NCBI GenBank assembly: GCA_964579725.1
Contig: CAZOHG010000035.1
Location: forward strand, 1-37,886
Reading direction: 5' to 3'
Source of the DNA: CAZOHG01 sp964579725
Lineage (GTDB): Bacteria > Zhuqueibacterota > JdFR-76 > BMS3Abin05
DNA length: 37,886 bases
Below the pieces are notes generated by a model. It did not search any database and was not told the origin of the DNA. It worked only from the letters and a program-made list of their open reading frames with translations. A program made the position numbers and the translations under genes. Positions 1-11,270 of the stretch are shown here, one piece after another (position 1 is the stretch's first letter; each line of letters begins with the position of its first letter).

Positions 1-339
1 CGCGTGATTGGTCCCCGGCGGAACAAATTCTACCGGAGATTCCCCGTGCACCACAATGATTTTGGCGCCAAAACGCCGGGCTTTTTCGGCAATTTCGGGA
101 ATACTCTCGGCCGGGGCGTGGGTGATTTCGACGCCCGGAACGGCCGCAATGTCCCAGTGTCGATTGGCATCTTCACAAGCCTTGAGTGTTTGTTCCAACA
201 CGGGTTCCCAATTTCCCGCGTCCACGTGGTCGGTAAGCCCGATGGCTCTGTAATTCAATTGCCAGGCGTAGTAAATGGCGGCCGAGGGGTTAAGATAGCC
301 ATCGCTCAAAAACGTGTGCGTGTGAAAATCAATGACCAT
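1..339 (-). CDS. PHP-domain phosphoesterase, likely histidinol-phosphate phosphatase (partial)
   Basis: The first 113 codons of a minus-strand gene; the 3' end lies outside the window. The start is the ATG at 339-337, with an AAAGG about 8 nt upstream. The N-terminus reads MVIDFHTHTFLSDG, the HxH metal-binding motif that opens PHP (polymerase and histidinol phosphatase) domains. It is followed by LTDHVD at about residues 42-47 and PGVEITH at about 74-80, both typical metal-site segments of the fold. It lies 63 nt downstream of hisF in the same direction. The hisB of this operon is the dehydratase only, so a separate histidinol-phosphate phosphatase is needed, and a PHP protein at the end of the operon fits. 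Other PHP phosphoesterases (trehalose or nucleotide phosphatases) cannot be excluded from the N-terminus alone. Confidence 0.8.
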   Translation of the reverse strand, partial: MVIDFHTHTFLSDGYLNPSAAIYYAWQLNYRAIGLTDHVDAGNWEPVLEQTLKACEDANRHWDIAAVPGVEITHAPAESIPEIAEKARRFGAKIIVVHGESPVEFVPPGTNHA

Positions 340-402
340 TGAAAAGACCTTTCATGTGAAGTCTACGAATCTACCCAGTAAACCGTGTGGGGACAGGGCC
401 TA

Positions 403-1158
403 TTAAATCCGCACCTCGATTCCGTTTTTTTCAAGGTAACATTTCACTTCCCCGATTCCCAGTTCCCCAAAATGAAAGAGGGAGGCGGCCAGGGCGGCGT
501 CGGCGTGTCCTTGTTCAAAGGCTTCGTAAAAATGCTCCAATTTTCCGGCCCCGCCCGAGGCAATAACAGGCAAATGAACGGCAGCCGTAATGGCTTGAAG
601 CAGCGGAATATTGTACCCCGATTTCGTGCCGTCACGGTCAATGCTGGTGAGCAAAATTTCACCGGCTCCGCGCTCCTGAGCCTCGCGCGCCCAGTGTACG
701 GCATTTTTGCCGGTAGGCGTGCGGCCTCCGTGCGAGTACACCTCGAAAAATTGACCGTTCCACTTGGCGTCGATGGCCACCACAATGCACTGGTCGCCGA
801 AAATTTTCGCCCCGTTTTCAATTAGGTCGGGATTTTGAATGGCAGCGGTATTGACCGAGATTTTGTCGGCTCCGGCCGACAACAAGGTTTGCATGTCGTT
901 TAGCGTGCGAATACCTCCGCCAACGGTGAAGGGAATGAAAACAGCTTCAGCCGTGCGAGTCACGACGTCCAGCAAAATGTCGCGTTCTTCAACGGAAGCG
1001 GTAATGTCCAGAAAAACCAGTTCGTCGGCTCCCTCGGCGTTGTAGCGAACGGCGTTTTCCACCGGGTCGCCCGCGTCCACAAGATTGACAAAATGAATGC
1101 CCTTCACCACTTTGCCGTGGTGAACGTCCAGGCACGGAATAATTCGTTTGGCTAACAC
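403..1158 (-). CDS. hisF: Imidazole glycerol phosphate synthase, cyclase subunit HisF
   Basis: 251 residues, the usual HisF length. HisF uses ammonia channelled from HisH to convert PRFAR into imidazole glycerol phosphate and AICAR in the cytoplasm. The N-terminus RIIPCLDVHHGKVVKG carries catalytic Asp11. The second catalytic Asp is in VVAIDAKWNG near residue 130. The family signature GAGEILLTSIDRDGTKSG is intact near residues 165-182, and the C-terminal phosphate-binding ASGGAG is present. The gene overlaps the end of hisA by 7 nt, consistent with translational coupling. It is followed after 63 nt by the PHP gene. Identification is secure. Confidence 0.97.
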   Translation of the reverse strand: MLAKRIIPCLDVHHGKVVKGIHFVNLVDAGDPVENAVRYNAEGADELVFLDITASVEERDILLDVVTRTAEAVFIPFTVGGGIRTLNDMQTLLSAGADKISVNTAAIQNPDLIENGAKIFGDQCIVVAIDAKWNGQFFEVYSHGGRTPTGKNAVHWAREAQERGAGEILLTSIDRDGTKSGYNIPLLQAITAAVHLPVIASGGAGKLEHFYEAFEQGHADAALAASLFHFGELGIGEVKCYLEKNGIEVRI

Positions 1159-1883
1159 TGCTTGCGCTCCATTTTTTCCAGTAGGCGAGGAAAATCAACC
1201 GCACCGGCGTACAGGGCTTTTCCCAAAATAACGCCTTCGATGTTCGGGAGTCCGCAAAATTGCAGGACGTCTTTTTCTTCGGAAATGCCGCCGGACACCA
1301 CCATTTGAAAAGAGAAAGTGGCGGCAATTTTCTGAACACCGTGCACGTCGGGGCCGCTTAACATGCCGTCGCGAGAAATATCGGTGTAAATAATGTGACG
1401 AATGCCGTTGTCTGCCCATTCAGACAAAAAATCAAGTACCGAAACAGGAGCAATTTCTTCCCACCCGTGGGTGGCAATTTTCCCGTCCAGGGCGTCGACG
1501 CCCAAAACAATTCGTTCGGGAGAAAACAGCTCCAGGGCTTGTTTGACCAGCTCCTGGTTGGTGACGGCAGCGCTTCCTAAAATCACCCGTGAGACCCCCA
1601 TTTTCAAATAAAAATCAATGGTTTCCAGATTGCGAATACCCCCTCCCAATTCGACTGGAATGCGCAGCGATTGCACCAACGCGCCAATTTGCTCGGACTC
1701 CACGGAACGGCCGGCAAAAGCCCCGTCCAAATCCACCACGTGGAGCATCGGCGCACCCAAATTTTGCCAGTGAAGCGCTGTGTGCAGCGGATTGTCTCCG
1801 TAAACAGTGGCTTCTTCTTTTTTCCCTTGCCGCAGCCGCACCACTTTCCCGCCGCGCAAATCAATAGCCGGAATGGCGATCAT
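1152..1883 (-). CDS. hisA: Phosphoribosylformimino-AICAR phosphate isomerase HisA
   Basis: 243 residues, a TIM-barrel isomerase that converts ProFAR to PRFAR just before the HisH/HisF step. The start MIAIPAIDLRGGKVVRL has the catalytic Asp8. The phosphate-binding ELGGGIRN follows near residue 80, and the second catalytic Asp is in YTDISRDGMLSGPD near residue 170. VVSGGISE and LGKALYAG close the barrel. HisF-specific residues are absent, which separates it from its paralogue next door. It starts inside the 3' end of hisH (4-nt overlap) and overlaps hisF by 7 nt. The family could include the dual-function PriA type, but trpF functions cannot be judged from sequence. Confidence 0.97.
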   Translation of the reverse strand: MIAIPAIDLRGGKVVRLRQGKKEEATVYGDNPLHTALHWQNLGAPMLHVVDLDGAFAGRSVESEQIGALVQSLRIPVELGGGIRNLETIDFYLKMGVSRVILGSAAVTNQELVKQALELFSPERIVLGVDALDGKIATHGWEEIAPVSVLDFLSEWADNGIRHIIYTDISRDGMLSGPDVHGVQKIAATFSFQMVVSGGISEEKDVLQFCGLPNIEGVILGKALYAGAVDFPRLLEKMERKQC

Positions 1884-2479
1884 ATTTTTCTCACAAAATT
1901 TTCCAAAAGTTGCAATCCCGCGTCCTGGCTTTTTTCCGGATGAAATTGTACGCCAAAAACGTTCCCATTGGCAGCGGTCGACGTGAACGTCACACCGTAA
2001 TCGGTGGTTGTGAGCGTGAATTGCCGATCGGTCTCCGAATAAAAAGAATTGGCGAAATAAAAAAAGCTGCCGTCAGGAATTCCCTCAAACAGGGGAGAGG
2101 GTTTGGCAAAACGGACGCGGTTCCAACCCATGTGTGGAATGCGAACCGTTTCCGGAAACCGCCGTACGTGCCCAGGAATGAGAGCAAGCCCCCGGTGAAA
2201 ACCGTGCTCTTCGCTGTCGGAAAACAAAAGCTGGTGGCCAAGACAAATCCCTAAAATCGGAACCCCTCTTTGAGAAAGGTCTTGTAAAATCGGGATGAGA
2301 TTCAGCGTTTGTAAGCTGTCCAGCGCTGCTGCAAAAGCCCCCACACCCGGAAAAATCAGGCGTTCGGCTCGCATGATTTTCGCAGCTTCGGAAGTGATCT
2401 CAGCCTGAAATCCCAACTTTTTCAGCGCCTTTTCCACGCTGGCTAAATTTCCGACCCCGTAGTGAATAATGGCAATCAT
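1880..2479 (-). CDS. hisH: Imidazole glycerol phosphate synthase, glutaminase subunit HisH
   Basis: 199 residues, a class I glutamine amidotransferase that hydrolyses glutamine and passes ammonia to HisF. The nucleophile elbow GICLGHQLLF places the catalytic cysteine at residue 79. GVQFHPEKSQ near the C-terminus supplies the His-Glu pair of the triad. The N-terminal YGVGNLASVEKAL and FPGVGAF (oxyanion strand) are standard HisH segments. It overlaps hisB upstream and hisA downstream by 4 nt each (ATGA-type junctions), so hisB-H-A-F look translationally coupled, as expected for the HisH-HisF heterodimer. Confidence 0.97.
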   Translation of the reverse strand: MIAIIHYGVGNLASVEKALKKLGFQAEITSEAAKIMRAERLIFPGVGAFAAALDSLQTLNLIPILQDLSQRGVPILGICLGHQLLFSDSEEHGFHRGLALIPGHVRRFPETVRIPHMGWNRVRFAKPSPLFEGIPDGSFFYFANSFYSETDRQFTLTTTDYGVTFTSTAANGNVFGVQFHPEKSQDAGLQLLENFVRKI

Positions 2480-3057
2480 TTGGTTGAAAGAACTCCTTGA
2501 ATTTTGGGATCGATTTCCACGGCAATACGCAAACCTACTCCCACCGCTTTGAAAATGGCTTCAATGATGTGGTGGGTGTTTTTCCCCTTGAGCAAGTCGA
2601 TGTGAAGCGTCACGCCGGCATTGACGGCAAAAGCACGGAAAAATTCCTCCACCATTTGGACATCGAAGGGGAGGGCTGGGTTAGCCGGAATTTCGGCCGC
2701 GAAGCTGAGAAACCCTCGTCCCGAAACATCGAGCGCTGCCCGGGCCAAAGCCTCGTCCATTGGAAGAACCGTGTGCGAAAATCGCCGGATTCCCGACCGA
2801 TCGCCAACGGCTTGAGCAAAGGTCTGCCCCAAAACAATTCCCACATCCTCAATCGTGTGGTGCTGGTCTACTGCCAAATCACCCTTAACGTGCAGGGTCA
2901 AATCAAAAAGGGCCGTTTTGGTGAGTGACCCGAGCATGTGGTCGAAAAAAGGAATGCCGGTTGTTCCGGTCAATTGTCCGCTTCCGTCGAGCGTAAGCGA
3001 CACGTGAATGTCTGTTTCCCGTGTTTGGCGTGCAACTTCTGCTGTGCGTGCGTTCAT
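2476..3057 (-). CDS. hisB: Imidazoleglycerol-phosphate dehydratase (monofunctional)
   Basis: 193 residues, the length of the stand-alone dehydratase. It lacks the N-terminal HAD phosphatase domain found in enterobacterial HisB. The metal-binding His motifs are intact: FFDHMLGSL near residue 38, DQHHTIED near 64 and KNTHHIIEA near 158. MDEALARA, another conserved segment, is also present. The enzyme dehydrates imidazole glycerol phosphate to imidazole acetol phosphate using Mn2+. The start chosen is ATG at 3057, with AAAAAGGAC upstream. Its stop overlaps the start of hisH by 4 nt. The absence of a phosphatase domain is the reason to look at the PHP gene as the missing histidinol-phosphate phosphatase. 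Confidence 0.97.
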   Translation of the reverse strand: MNARTAEVARQTRETDIHVSLTLDGSGQLTGTTGIPFFDHMLGSLTKTALFDLTLHVKGDLAVDQHHTIEDVGIVLGQTFAQAVGDRSGIRRFSHTVLPMDEALARAALDVSGRGFLSFAAEIPANPALPFDVQMVEEFFRAFAVNAGVTLHIDLLKGKNTHHIIEAIFKAVGVGLRIAVEIDPKIQGVLSTK

Positions 3058-3117
3058 TTTTTGTCCTTTTTTTAGGGCTTTCCAATCCCCGGCGAAAGTG
3101 CTGCCGGTGTTGTTTTT

Positions 3118-4176
3118 TTACGTCAGTATTTTGGCCAGCGCCTCTAAAAATCGGTTGTTTTCTTCCGGTTTTCCGATGGTGACACGAAGGGCGTTTTCCA
3201 GCTTCGGGTAATGGGTGACATCCCGAACCAAAATGCCCTGCGCTTTTAATCCCTCAAAAATCTCATGAATTGGTTTTTGTGTGGATTCGAATAAAATGAA
3301 ATTGGCCCGGCTGGGGTAGGGGCGAATTTCGACGAATCCCGTCATTTCACGAAAAACACGGCTGCGCTCGGAACGGATGAGCGTTACATTTTTTTCAATG
3401 ACGTCGGCGTGGCGAAATAAAACCGAAGCCGCCACCTGTGAAAATCGATTGACACTGAAGGGGAGTTTGGCTTTTCGAAGTTCTGCGATCACTTCAGGTT
3501 GACCTAACATGTACCCCAAACGGAGTCCGGCCAATCCAAACCCCTTGGAAAGCGTTCGCAAAATGACCAGATTGGGGTGTTCGCTAATTAAATCGAGAGC
3601 CGTTTCCTGTGAAAACTCAAAGTACGCCTCGTCCAGGACAAAAAGCCCGTCAAATTCTTTCAGAATGTTTTCGACGGAAGAGCGGGGCAAAAATGCACCG
3701 GTCGGATTGTTGGGGGAATCGATCAAAACCATTTGTACGGATTCGTTCAAATGCCGAAAGATGGCCTGTTCGTCGAAGCCAAAATCCTCGTTCAGAAAAA
3801 CCTCGAACAATTCGAGGTTGAAAATTTTCGCCAGGCGAGGGTAAACGGAAAACCCGGGGCGGATGAGCAAAAGACCGTCGCCCGGATTCAGTGTGCCGAC
3901 AATTGAGGCTTGAATGAGTTCGTTGGAACCGTTTCCCAAAAGAATGCCTTCACGCGGGTGACCGGTGTAGCGGGCCAGGGCATTGAGCAAATCCTTCGGT
4001 TCTTCGGTTGGGTAGCGAAACCACGGATCTTTCTGAAATTTCTCCCAGATTTCCCGCTTAATCGCGTCGGGTACGTCAAACGGGGACTCGTTTTGGTTGA
4101 GTTTGACGGGAAATCCCTCTTGTGGCACCGTGTAGGCGTCCAAATCCTGAATGGAAAATTTTAAAAAAGGAATCAT
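3118..4176 (-). CDS. hisC: Histidinol-phosphate aminotransferase HisC
   Basis: 352 residues, a fold-type I PLP enzyme that transaminates imidazole acetol phosphate to histidinol phosphate with glutamate. The N-terminal LNQNESPFDVP is the substrate-loop signature. LGNGSNELIQ binds the PLP phosphate, DSPNNPTGAF and VLDEAYFEF provide the pyridine-ring Asn and Asp/Tyr, and LRTLSKGFGLAGLRLGY contains the Schiff-base lysine. RVTIGKPEEN near the C-terminus contains the carboxylate-binding Arg. Unlike its tightly packed neighbours, it is separated from hisD by 185 nt and from hisB by 60 nt. Only a weak AAGGG ribosome site is seen. Confidence 0.96.
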   Translation of the reverse strand: MIPFLKFSIQDLDAYTVPQEGFPVKLNQNESPFDVPDAIKREIWEKFQKDPWFRYPTEEPKDLLNALARYTGHPREGILLGNGSNELIQASIVGTLNPGDGLLLIRPGFSVYPRLAKIFNLELFEVFLNEDFGFDEQAIFRHLNESVQMVLIDSPNNPTGAFLPRSSVENILKEFDGLFVLDEAYFEFSQETALDLISEHPNLVILRTLSKGFGLAGLRLGYMLGQPEVIAELRKAKLPFSVNRFSQVAASVLFRHADVIEKNVTLIRSERSRVFREMTGFVEIRPYPSRANFILFESTQKPIHEIFEGLKAQGILVRDVTHYPKLENALRVTIGKPEENNRFLEALAKILT

Positions 4177-4361
4177 TGAAAAACGCCCTTGATTGATTTA
4201 ACTGCAAAAAATGCAACCAAAAATTGTTTTTGAATAACCAATTGTTTATTAATGAAATAAAGGAATTCGTTAGGCGCCTTTCCTTTGTTCACAAACAAAT
4301 TCTTCACTTGGTTGAGCGGAAATTTTTTCTCGAAAAAATAGCCCCTGAAATCTACCAAAAA
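4177..4361 (-). other. AT-rich gap between hisD and hisC, no gene supported
   Basis: A 185-nt gap in an operon where most other genes overlap. The sequence is A/T-rich. A 61-codon open frame spans it, but it starts with TTG without a ribosome site and has no recognisable motif. I see neither a good terminator nor a convincing promoter. Confidence 0.5.
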
Positions 4362-5648
4362 TCATTGTTCCGTGTTTTGTTCCCGTGCCTGAATTGAACG
4401 AGCGTGAGCCGTCAAGCCCTCTGCCTCTGCCAGCCGTCGAATCTCGGGTCCGTCTTGCCGTATTTTTTCCCGTGTGTAGTGAATCCACGAGCTGCGTTTC
4501 AGAAATTCCTGAACGCCGAGGGGCGAGAAAAATCGGGCCGTTCGCGCTGTGGGTAAAACGTGTGAAGGCCCGGCCCAGTAGTCGCCCACAGCAACAGGTG
4601 AAAATCCCCCTACAAAAATGGCGCCGCCATTGGTTATTTGAGCGGCCACCTCTGCGGGATTTTCGGTTTGTACAGAAACGTGCTCCGAGGCAATTCGGTT
4701 GACTATTTCAATTCCCTTTTTGAGTGCGCCCTTGAAAAGGACAATTCGGCTCGCATTCCGAAGCGATTCCTCCAAAATGGGGCGTCGTTTGAGTCGAGGC
4801 AGTTCTCTTTGAATGATTTGCCGGACAGCTTCCGCTAAATCTGGGGAATTGGTGACCAAAATACTGCGCGCCAGTTCGTCGTGTTCCGCCTGAGCCAAAA
4901 TTTCCCAGGCGACAAAATCTGGGTCGGCCGTTTGGTCGGCTAAGATTGCCACTTCACTGGGCCCGGCCAGGCTGTCAATGCCCACCTGCCCAAACACTTG
5001 TTTTTTAGCAATCTGGACGAAAATATTGCCGGGTCCGACAATCTTGTCCACCGAGCGAATGCTTGCGGTACCGTAGGCCAAAGCAGCAATGGCCTGGGGC
5101 CCTCCGATTCGGTACATTTCGGTTACGCCTGCCAATTTTGCTGCGGCCAACACCTCCGGTCGAACCGTTTTGGCACGGTCGGGAGGGGTGACAAGAACAA
5201 TTTCTTTCACACCCGCCACGCGGGCCGGTACAGCGGTCATTAAAACCGTGGAGGGGTAAGCGGCTTTTCCCCCTGGGGCGTACACTCCCACGCGCGTAAT
5301 GGGGGTGATTTTTTCGCCCAAAAGCTCTCCCTTTTCTCCTTTCATTTTCCAGGAAGCGGGAAGTTGGTGTTTGGAAAAGGCCTCGATGTTTTGAGCTGCT
5401 TGCTTTAATGCCTTCAACAAAGGCGGCGAAACCAATTTTTCCGGTACAAGTGACGTCAGATCAATTGAGAGATCGGCGTAGGAGAAATCGGGGCAGTCGA
5501 ATTTACGAGTCCACCGAACGACGGCGGAGTCGCCTTCTTGTCGCACGGAATTTACGATTTCGGCCACTTTTCGGTAGAGGCGGGTGTTTTCGCCAGGGAA
5601 TTGAAATGGCTCCACCTGAAAGTTTTCGGATTCAACGACGGGAATCAT
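4362..5648 (-). CDS. hisD: Histidinol dehydrogenase HisD
   Basis: 428 residues, a zinc-dependent NAD+ enzyme that oxidises histidinol to histidine in two steps. Family segments seen in order: RVGVYAPGGKAAYPSTVLM near residues 118-136, RIGGPQAIAALAYGT near 181, KIVGPGN near 203, and DSLAGPSEVAILAD near 227. The zinc ligands are in LAQAEHDELA (Gln and His) and in the C-terminal region around WAGPSHVLPT. IASEHVSVQTE carries the catalytic Glu-His pair. The start at 5648 lies inside the 3' end of hisG (17-nt overlap), implying translational coupling. Length and motifs are complete. Confidence 0.97.
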   Translation of the reverse strand: MIPVVESENFQVEPFQFPGENTRLYRKVAEIVNSVRQEGDSAVVRWTRKFDCPDFSYADLSIDLTSLVPEKLVSPPLLKALKQAAQNIEAFSKHQLPASWKMKGEKGELLGEKITPITRVGVYAPGGKAAYPSTVLMTAVPARVAGVKEIVLVTPPDRAKTVRPEVLAAAKLAGVTEMYRIGGPQAIAALAYGTASIRSVDKIVGPGNIFVQIAKKQVFGQVGIDSLAGPSEVAILADQTADPDFVAWEILAQAEHDELARSILVTNSPDLAEAVRQIIQRELPRLKRRPILEESLRNASRIVLFKGALKKGIEIVNRIASEHVSVQTENPAEVAAQITNGGAIFVGGFSPVAVGDYWAGPSHVLPTARTARFFSPLGVQEFLKRSSWIHYTREKIRQDGPEIRRLAEAEGLTAHARSIQAREQNTEQ

Positions 5649-6252
5649 TTTTCAAACTCCGACAAAGAGATTCAATAGCCTTCCGTTTCAGGGCAAAACT
5701 GGCTCTATTGGCAATCAGCCTCGCCGAAATCGGTGCAATTTCTTCCAAAATGTGCAGATTGTTTTCGGCCAGAGTTTGTCCGGTTTTTACAATGTCCACG
5801 ATGACATCGGACAATTCCAAAACAGCTCCCAATTCCACCGATCCGGCCAATTTAATCAGTTCAATGGGCACGCCCTTTTGGGTGAAAAATTCGGTAGCTA
5901 CTTTGGGGTATTTGGTTCCCACTTTCAAAAACGGGGCAGCGTGGTACGCATCGGGACTTTGCTTTCCGGCGACGGCCATTTTACAGGTGCCAAAATTCAG
6001 GTCGAGCAGTTCGAAAACGTCAGCGCCGTTTTCCCAAATATTGTCTTTGCCACAAATTCCCACGTCCGCAATGCCGTATTCGACGTAAAGTGGCACGTCC
6101 TGGTCTTTAATAAAAATGGCTTTTAACGTTTGGAGACGGTCAAAAGCGATTAAGGCTCGTCCGCTGGGTTCGTGTAAGGCAAATCCGGCCTTTTGCAGGC
6201 GTCGAATGGCCGTGGGAAGTAGTCTTCCTTTGGCAAGCGCAATGGTCATCAT
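5632..6252 (-). CDS. hisG: ATP phosphoribosyltransferase, short catalytic subunit HisG
   Basis: 206 residues, the short form of HisG that lacks the C-terminal histidine-binding regulatory domain and needs HisZ. It catalyses the first, committed step: ATP plus PRPP to phosphoribosyl-ATP. IALAKGRLLP opens the protein, YGIADVGICGKDN is the conserved mid-segment, and the PRPP loop DVIVDIVKTGQTL lies near residues 151-163. The start ATG at 6252 overlaps the TGA of hisZ (ATGA), so the two subunits of the hetero-oligomer are co-translated. A second ATG immediately follows and could also be used. Confidence 0.96.
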   Translation of the reverse strand: MMTIALAKGRLLPTAIRRLQKAGFALHEPSGRALIAFDRLQTLKAIFIKDQDVPLYVEYGIADVGICGKDNIWENGADVFELLDLNFGTCKMAVAGKQSPDAYHAAPFLKVGTKYPKVATEFFTQKGVPIELIKLAGSVELGAVLELSDVIVDIVKTGQTLAENNLHILEEIAPISARLIANRASFALKRKAIESLCRSLKNDSRR

Positions 6253-7226
6253 AGAATGGCCTCCAGGCGTTCCAGCGTGAAGGAAAAACCGACGGCCGGT
6301 AGGTCGGTGCCGAATTTTTGTAGCAGGTGGTCGTAGCGCCCGCCGCTGGCAATGGAGAATCCCAGACCTTCTGTGAAAATTTCAAACAAAATGCCGGTGT
6401 AATAGCTCATGCCTCTTAAATTTCCCAGATCGAAGGTGACAAACGACAGCAGGTTCTCGGATTTCAATTTTGCGTAAAGATTTTGCAAATAGTCCACGGT
6501 TGGGGCAAAGGAAAATTGGTCAGACAACGCCCGAAGCCGCTCGAAGATGTCGTCTTTCCCAACCAGAAAGGCCAACTCCAGGATGGCGTCTTGCAGCGCG
6601 TGGGAAAGCTGTAAATCGTCAAAAAAATGCTCTAATTCCGGTAACCGCCGATCGGCAAGGAGAGCGCGAATGTGGTCCCGTTGTTTCGGGGCAATCGGCG
6701 CTTCGGCCAAAACGGAATTCACAAATTCCACGTGGCCCAAATTGATTTGAAATTGCGAAAGTCCCACGGCTTTCAGGGTCGAAATAGCCGTTTGCAGGAT
6801 TTGAAAATCCGATTCCACATTGTTCCTACCGATTAGTTCCACTCCGGCTTGTACGAACTCGGAAAATTTCCCGGCGTGGGGTTCTTCTTTCCGAAAAACG
6901 GGATTAATGTAAAACAGCCGAAAAGGAGGGGAAAAGGTGCTCAATTTGGTTGCCACGAGTCGGGCAACGGCGCACGTGCTGTCTGCGCGCAGAGCCAACA
7001 GGTCACCGTCCCGGTTGAAAAAACGGTACGAGCGGTTTACAACCTCCTGCCGCATGCCACGTTCGAAAACATCGAAATATTCAAAAGTGGGGGTAATGAC
7101 TTCGGCAAAGCCCTGCTCGCGAAAAGCCGTACGCAGTTGTTGTTCCAAATAGCGGCGTTTTTCGGCGCGCTCAAAATAATAATCGACAACCCCGGGTGGC
7201 AATTGTGCCACAGACCGTTGAAACAT
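6249..7226 (-). CDS. hisZ: ATP phosphoribosyltransferase regulatory subunit HisZ
   Basis: 325 residues, a histidyl-tRNA-synthetase paralogue without the anticodon-binding domain. With short HisG it forms the allosteric ATP-PRT complex and binds the feedback inhibitor histidine. The class II synthetase core is visible: ITPTFEYFDVF near residue 40 (motif 1), RADSTCAVARLVAT (motif 2 start), and RLFYINPVFRKEEP near residue 103. A C-terminal GRYDHLLQKFGTDLPAVGFSF corresponds to motif 3. A full HisS would have over 400 residues and an anticodon domain, and this one ends right after motif 3. It is the first structural gene of the operon, preceded by GGGAG and the attenuator. Confidence 0.95.
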   Translation of the reverse strand: MFQRSVAQLPPGVVDYYFERAEKRRYLEQQLRTAFREQGFAEVITPTFEYFDVFERGMRQEVVNRSYRFFNRDGDLLALRADSTCAVARLVATKLSTFSPPFRLFYINPVFRKEEPHAGKFSEFVQAGVELIGRNNVESDFQILQTAISTLKAVGLSQFQINLGHVEFVNSVLAEAPIAPKQRDHIRALLADRRLPELEHFFDDLQLSHALQDAILELAFLVGKDDIFERLRALSDQFSFAPTVDYLQNLYAKLKSENLLSFVTFDLGNLRGMSYYTGILFEIFTEGLGFSIASGGRYDHLLQKFGTDLPAVGFSFTLERLEAIL

Positions 7227-7288
7227 AAAAATCTCCCGAACTAAAATTTGTTAGGGGCTTTCTTTTTTCGAAAAATAGGGGTAAGGTA

Positions 7289-7307
7289 GCTCCCAAAGTG
7301 TGGGAGC
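7289..7307 (-). other. Hairpin in hisZ 5' untranslated region
   Basis: A perfect 7-bp inverted repeat (GCTCCCA / TGGGAGC, 5-nt loop) sits between the attenuator and hisZ. No T-run follows on the minus strand, so it is not a terminator. It could shape or stabilise the read-through his mRNA. Confidence 0.5.
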
Positions 7308-7331
7308 AATTCCCGAGCCCGGTAACAAAAA

Positions 7332-7360
7332 AGCCCACTTCCTTTTTGGTGAGTGGGCCT
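7332..7360 (-). terminator. his attenuator: intrinsic terminator upstream of hisZ
   Basis: On the minus strand, GCCCACT (7339-7333 complement arms) pairs with AGTGGGC across a 12-nt loop. It is followed by a run of six T and preceded by a matching A-run that lengthens the stem. It lies about 30 nt after the stop of the histidine-rich leader peptide. The terminator 5' arm (GGCCCAC, 7353-7359) is also perfectly complementary to GTGGGCC inside the leader coding sequence (7407-7413). The two pairings exclude each other, which is the logic of an attenuator. A T-run on both sides means it may also work on the plus strand. Confidence 0.85.
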
Positions 7361-7386
7361 TTTTTCTGACGAATGCTTGTACGAAT

Positions 7387-7464
7387 TTACAGTTTACCCT
7401 TCACGCGGCCCACGTTTTGCCGACAATGGTGAAAATGAATGGAAGGCCTCAGGGTGTTGGGCAT
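7387..7464 (-). CDS. hisL: his operon leader peptide (25 aa, contains His-Phe-His-His)
   Basis: A 25-codon frame, ATG at 7464 to TAA at 7387, starting 7 nt after a strong ribosome site (AAGGAG). It begins MPNTLRPS and continues IHFHHC, so three of four consecutive codons at positions 10-13 encode histidine (CAT, CAC, CAT). It is placed between a promoter and a terminator ahead of hisZ. Stalling at these codons for lack of His-tRNA would leave codons 18-20 (GTGGGCC) free to pair with the terminator 5' arm and let transcription continue. Enterobacterial HisL has seven His in a row. This one is more modest, so sensitivity may differ. The peptide itself probably has no function. Confidence 0.82.
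   Translation of the reverse strand: MPNTLRPSIHFHHCRQNVGRVKGKL
7407..7413 (-). promoter_or_regulatory. Antiterminator arm of the his attenuator
   Basis: On the minus strand GTGGGCC, inside leader codons 18-20, is an exact complement of GGCCCAC at 7353-7359, the 5' arm of the terminator. The 7-bp, GC-rich helix would be about 47 nt apart and would prevent terminator formation. Confidence 0.7.
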
Positions 7465-7501
7465 TGATTTCTCCTTAAAATTGCGCTTTAAAATTTATCT
7501 A

Positions 7502-7530
7502 AAGATACGGAATTTTCCATTAAAAAGCAA
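7502..7530 (-). promoter_or_regulatory. Promoter of the his operon
   Basis: On the minus strand, TTGCTT (7530-7525) and TATCTT (7507-7502) are separated by 17 nt, about 40 nt upstream of the leader peptide ATG. The same TATCTT -10 element recurs in the promoter at 27212-27240. Confidence 0.6.
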
Positions 7531-7547
7531 GGGAAATATTGACAAAA

Positions 7548-7568
7548 GGGCGCCTTTTTCAGGCGCCC
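7548..7568 (-). terminator. Intrinsic terminator of nifJ
   Basis: A perfect 7-bp GC-rich stem (GGGCGCC / GGCGCCC) with a 7-nt loop, followed on the minus strand by TTTTG, lies 30 nt past the nifJ stop codon. It separates nifJ from the his promoter. Confidence 0.8.
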
Positions 7569-7597
7569 TCGTCTTTCCGAATGGACTGTTTTTCCAA

Positions 7598-11173
<3,576 letters not shown>

Positions 11174-11270
11174 AATAAATCCTCCAATATGTATGTGAAA
11201 ATCAGGTGTGTTCAAGGGAAGCGAAGAAACTCCCCTGCACCCTAAATGACTTCCGCTTAAAACAGCCATT

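Noticed and set aside
4173..4358. 61-codon minus-strand frame between hisD and hisC
   Set aside because: TTG start, no ribosome site, A/T-rich low-information sequence; kept only as an intergenic gap.
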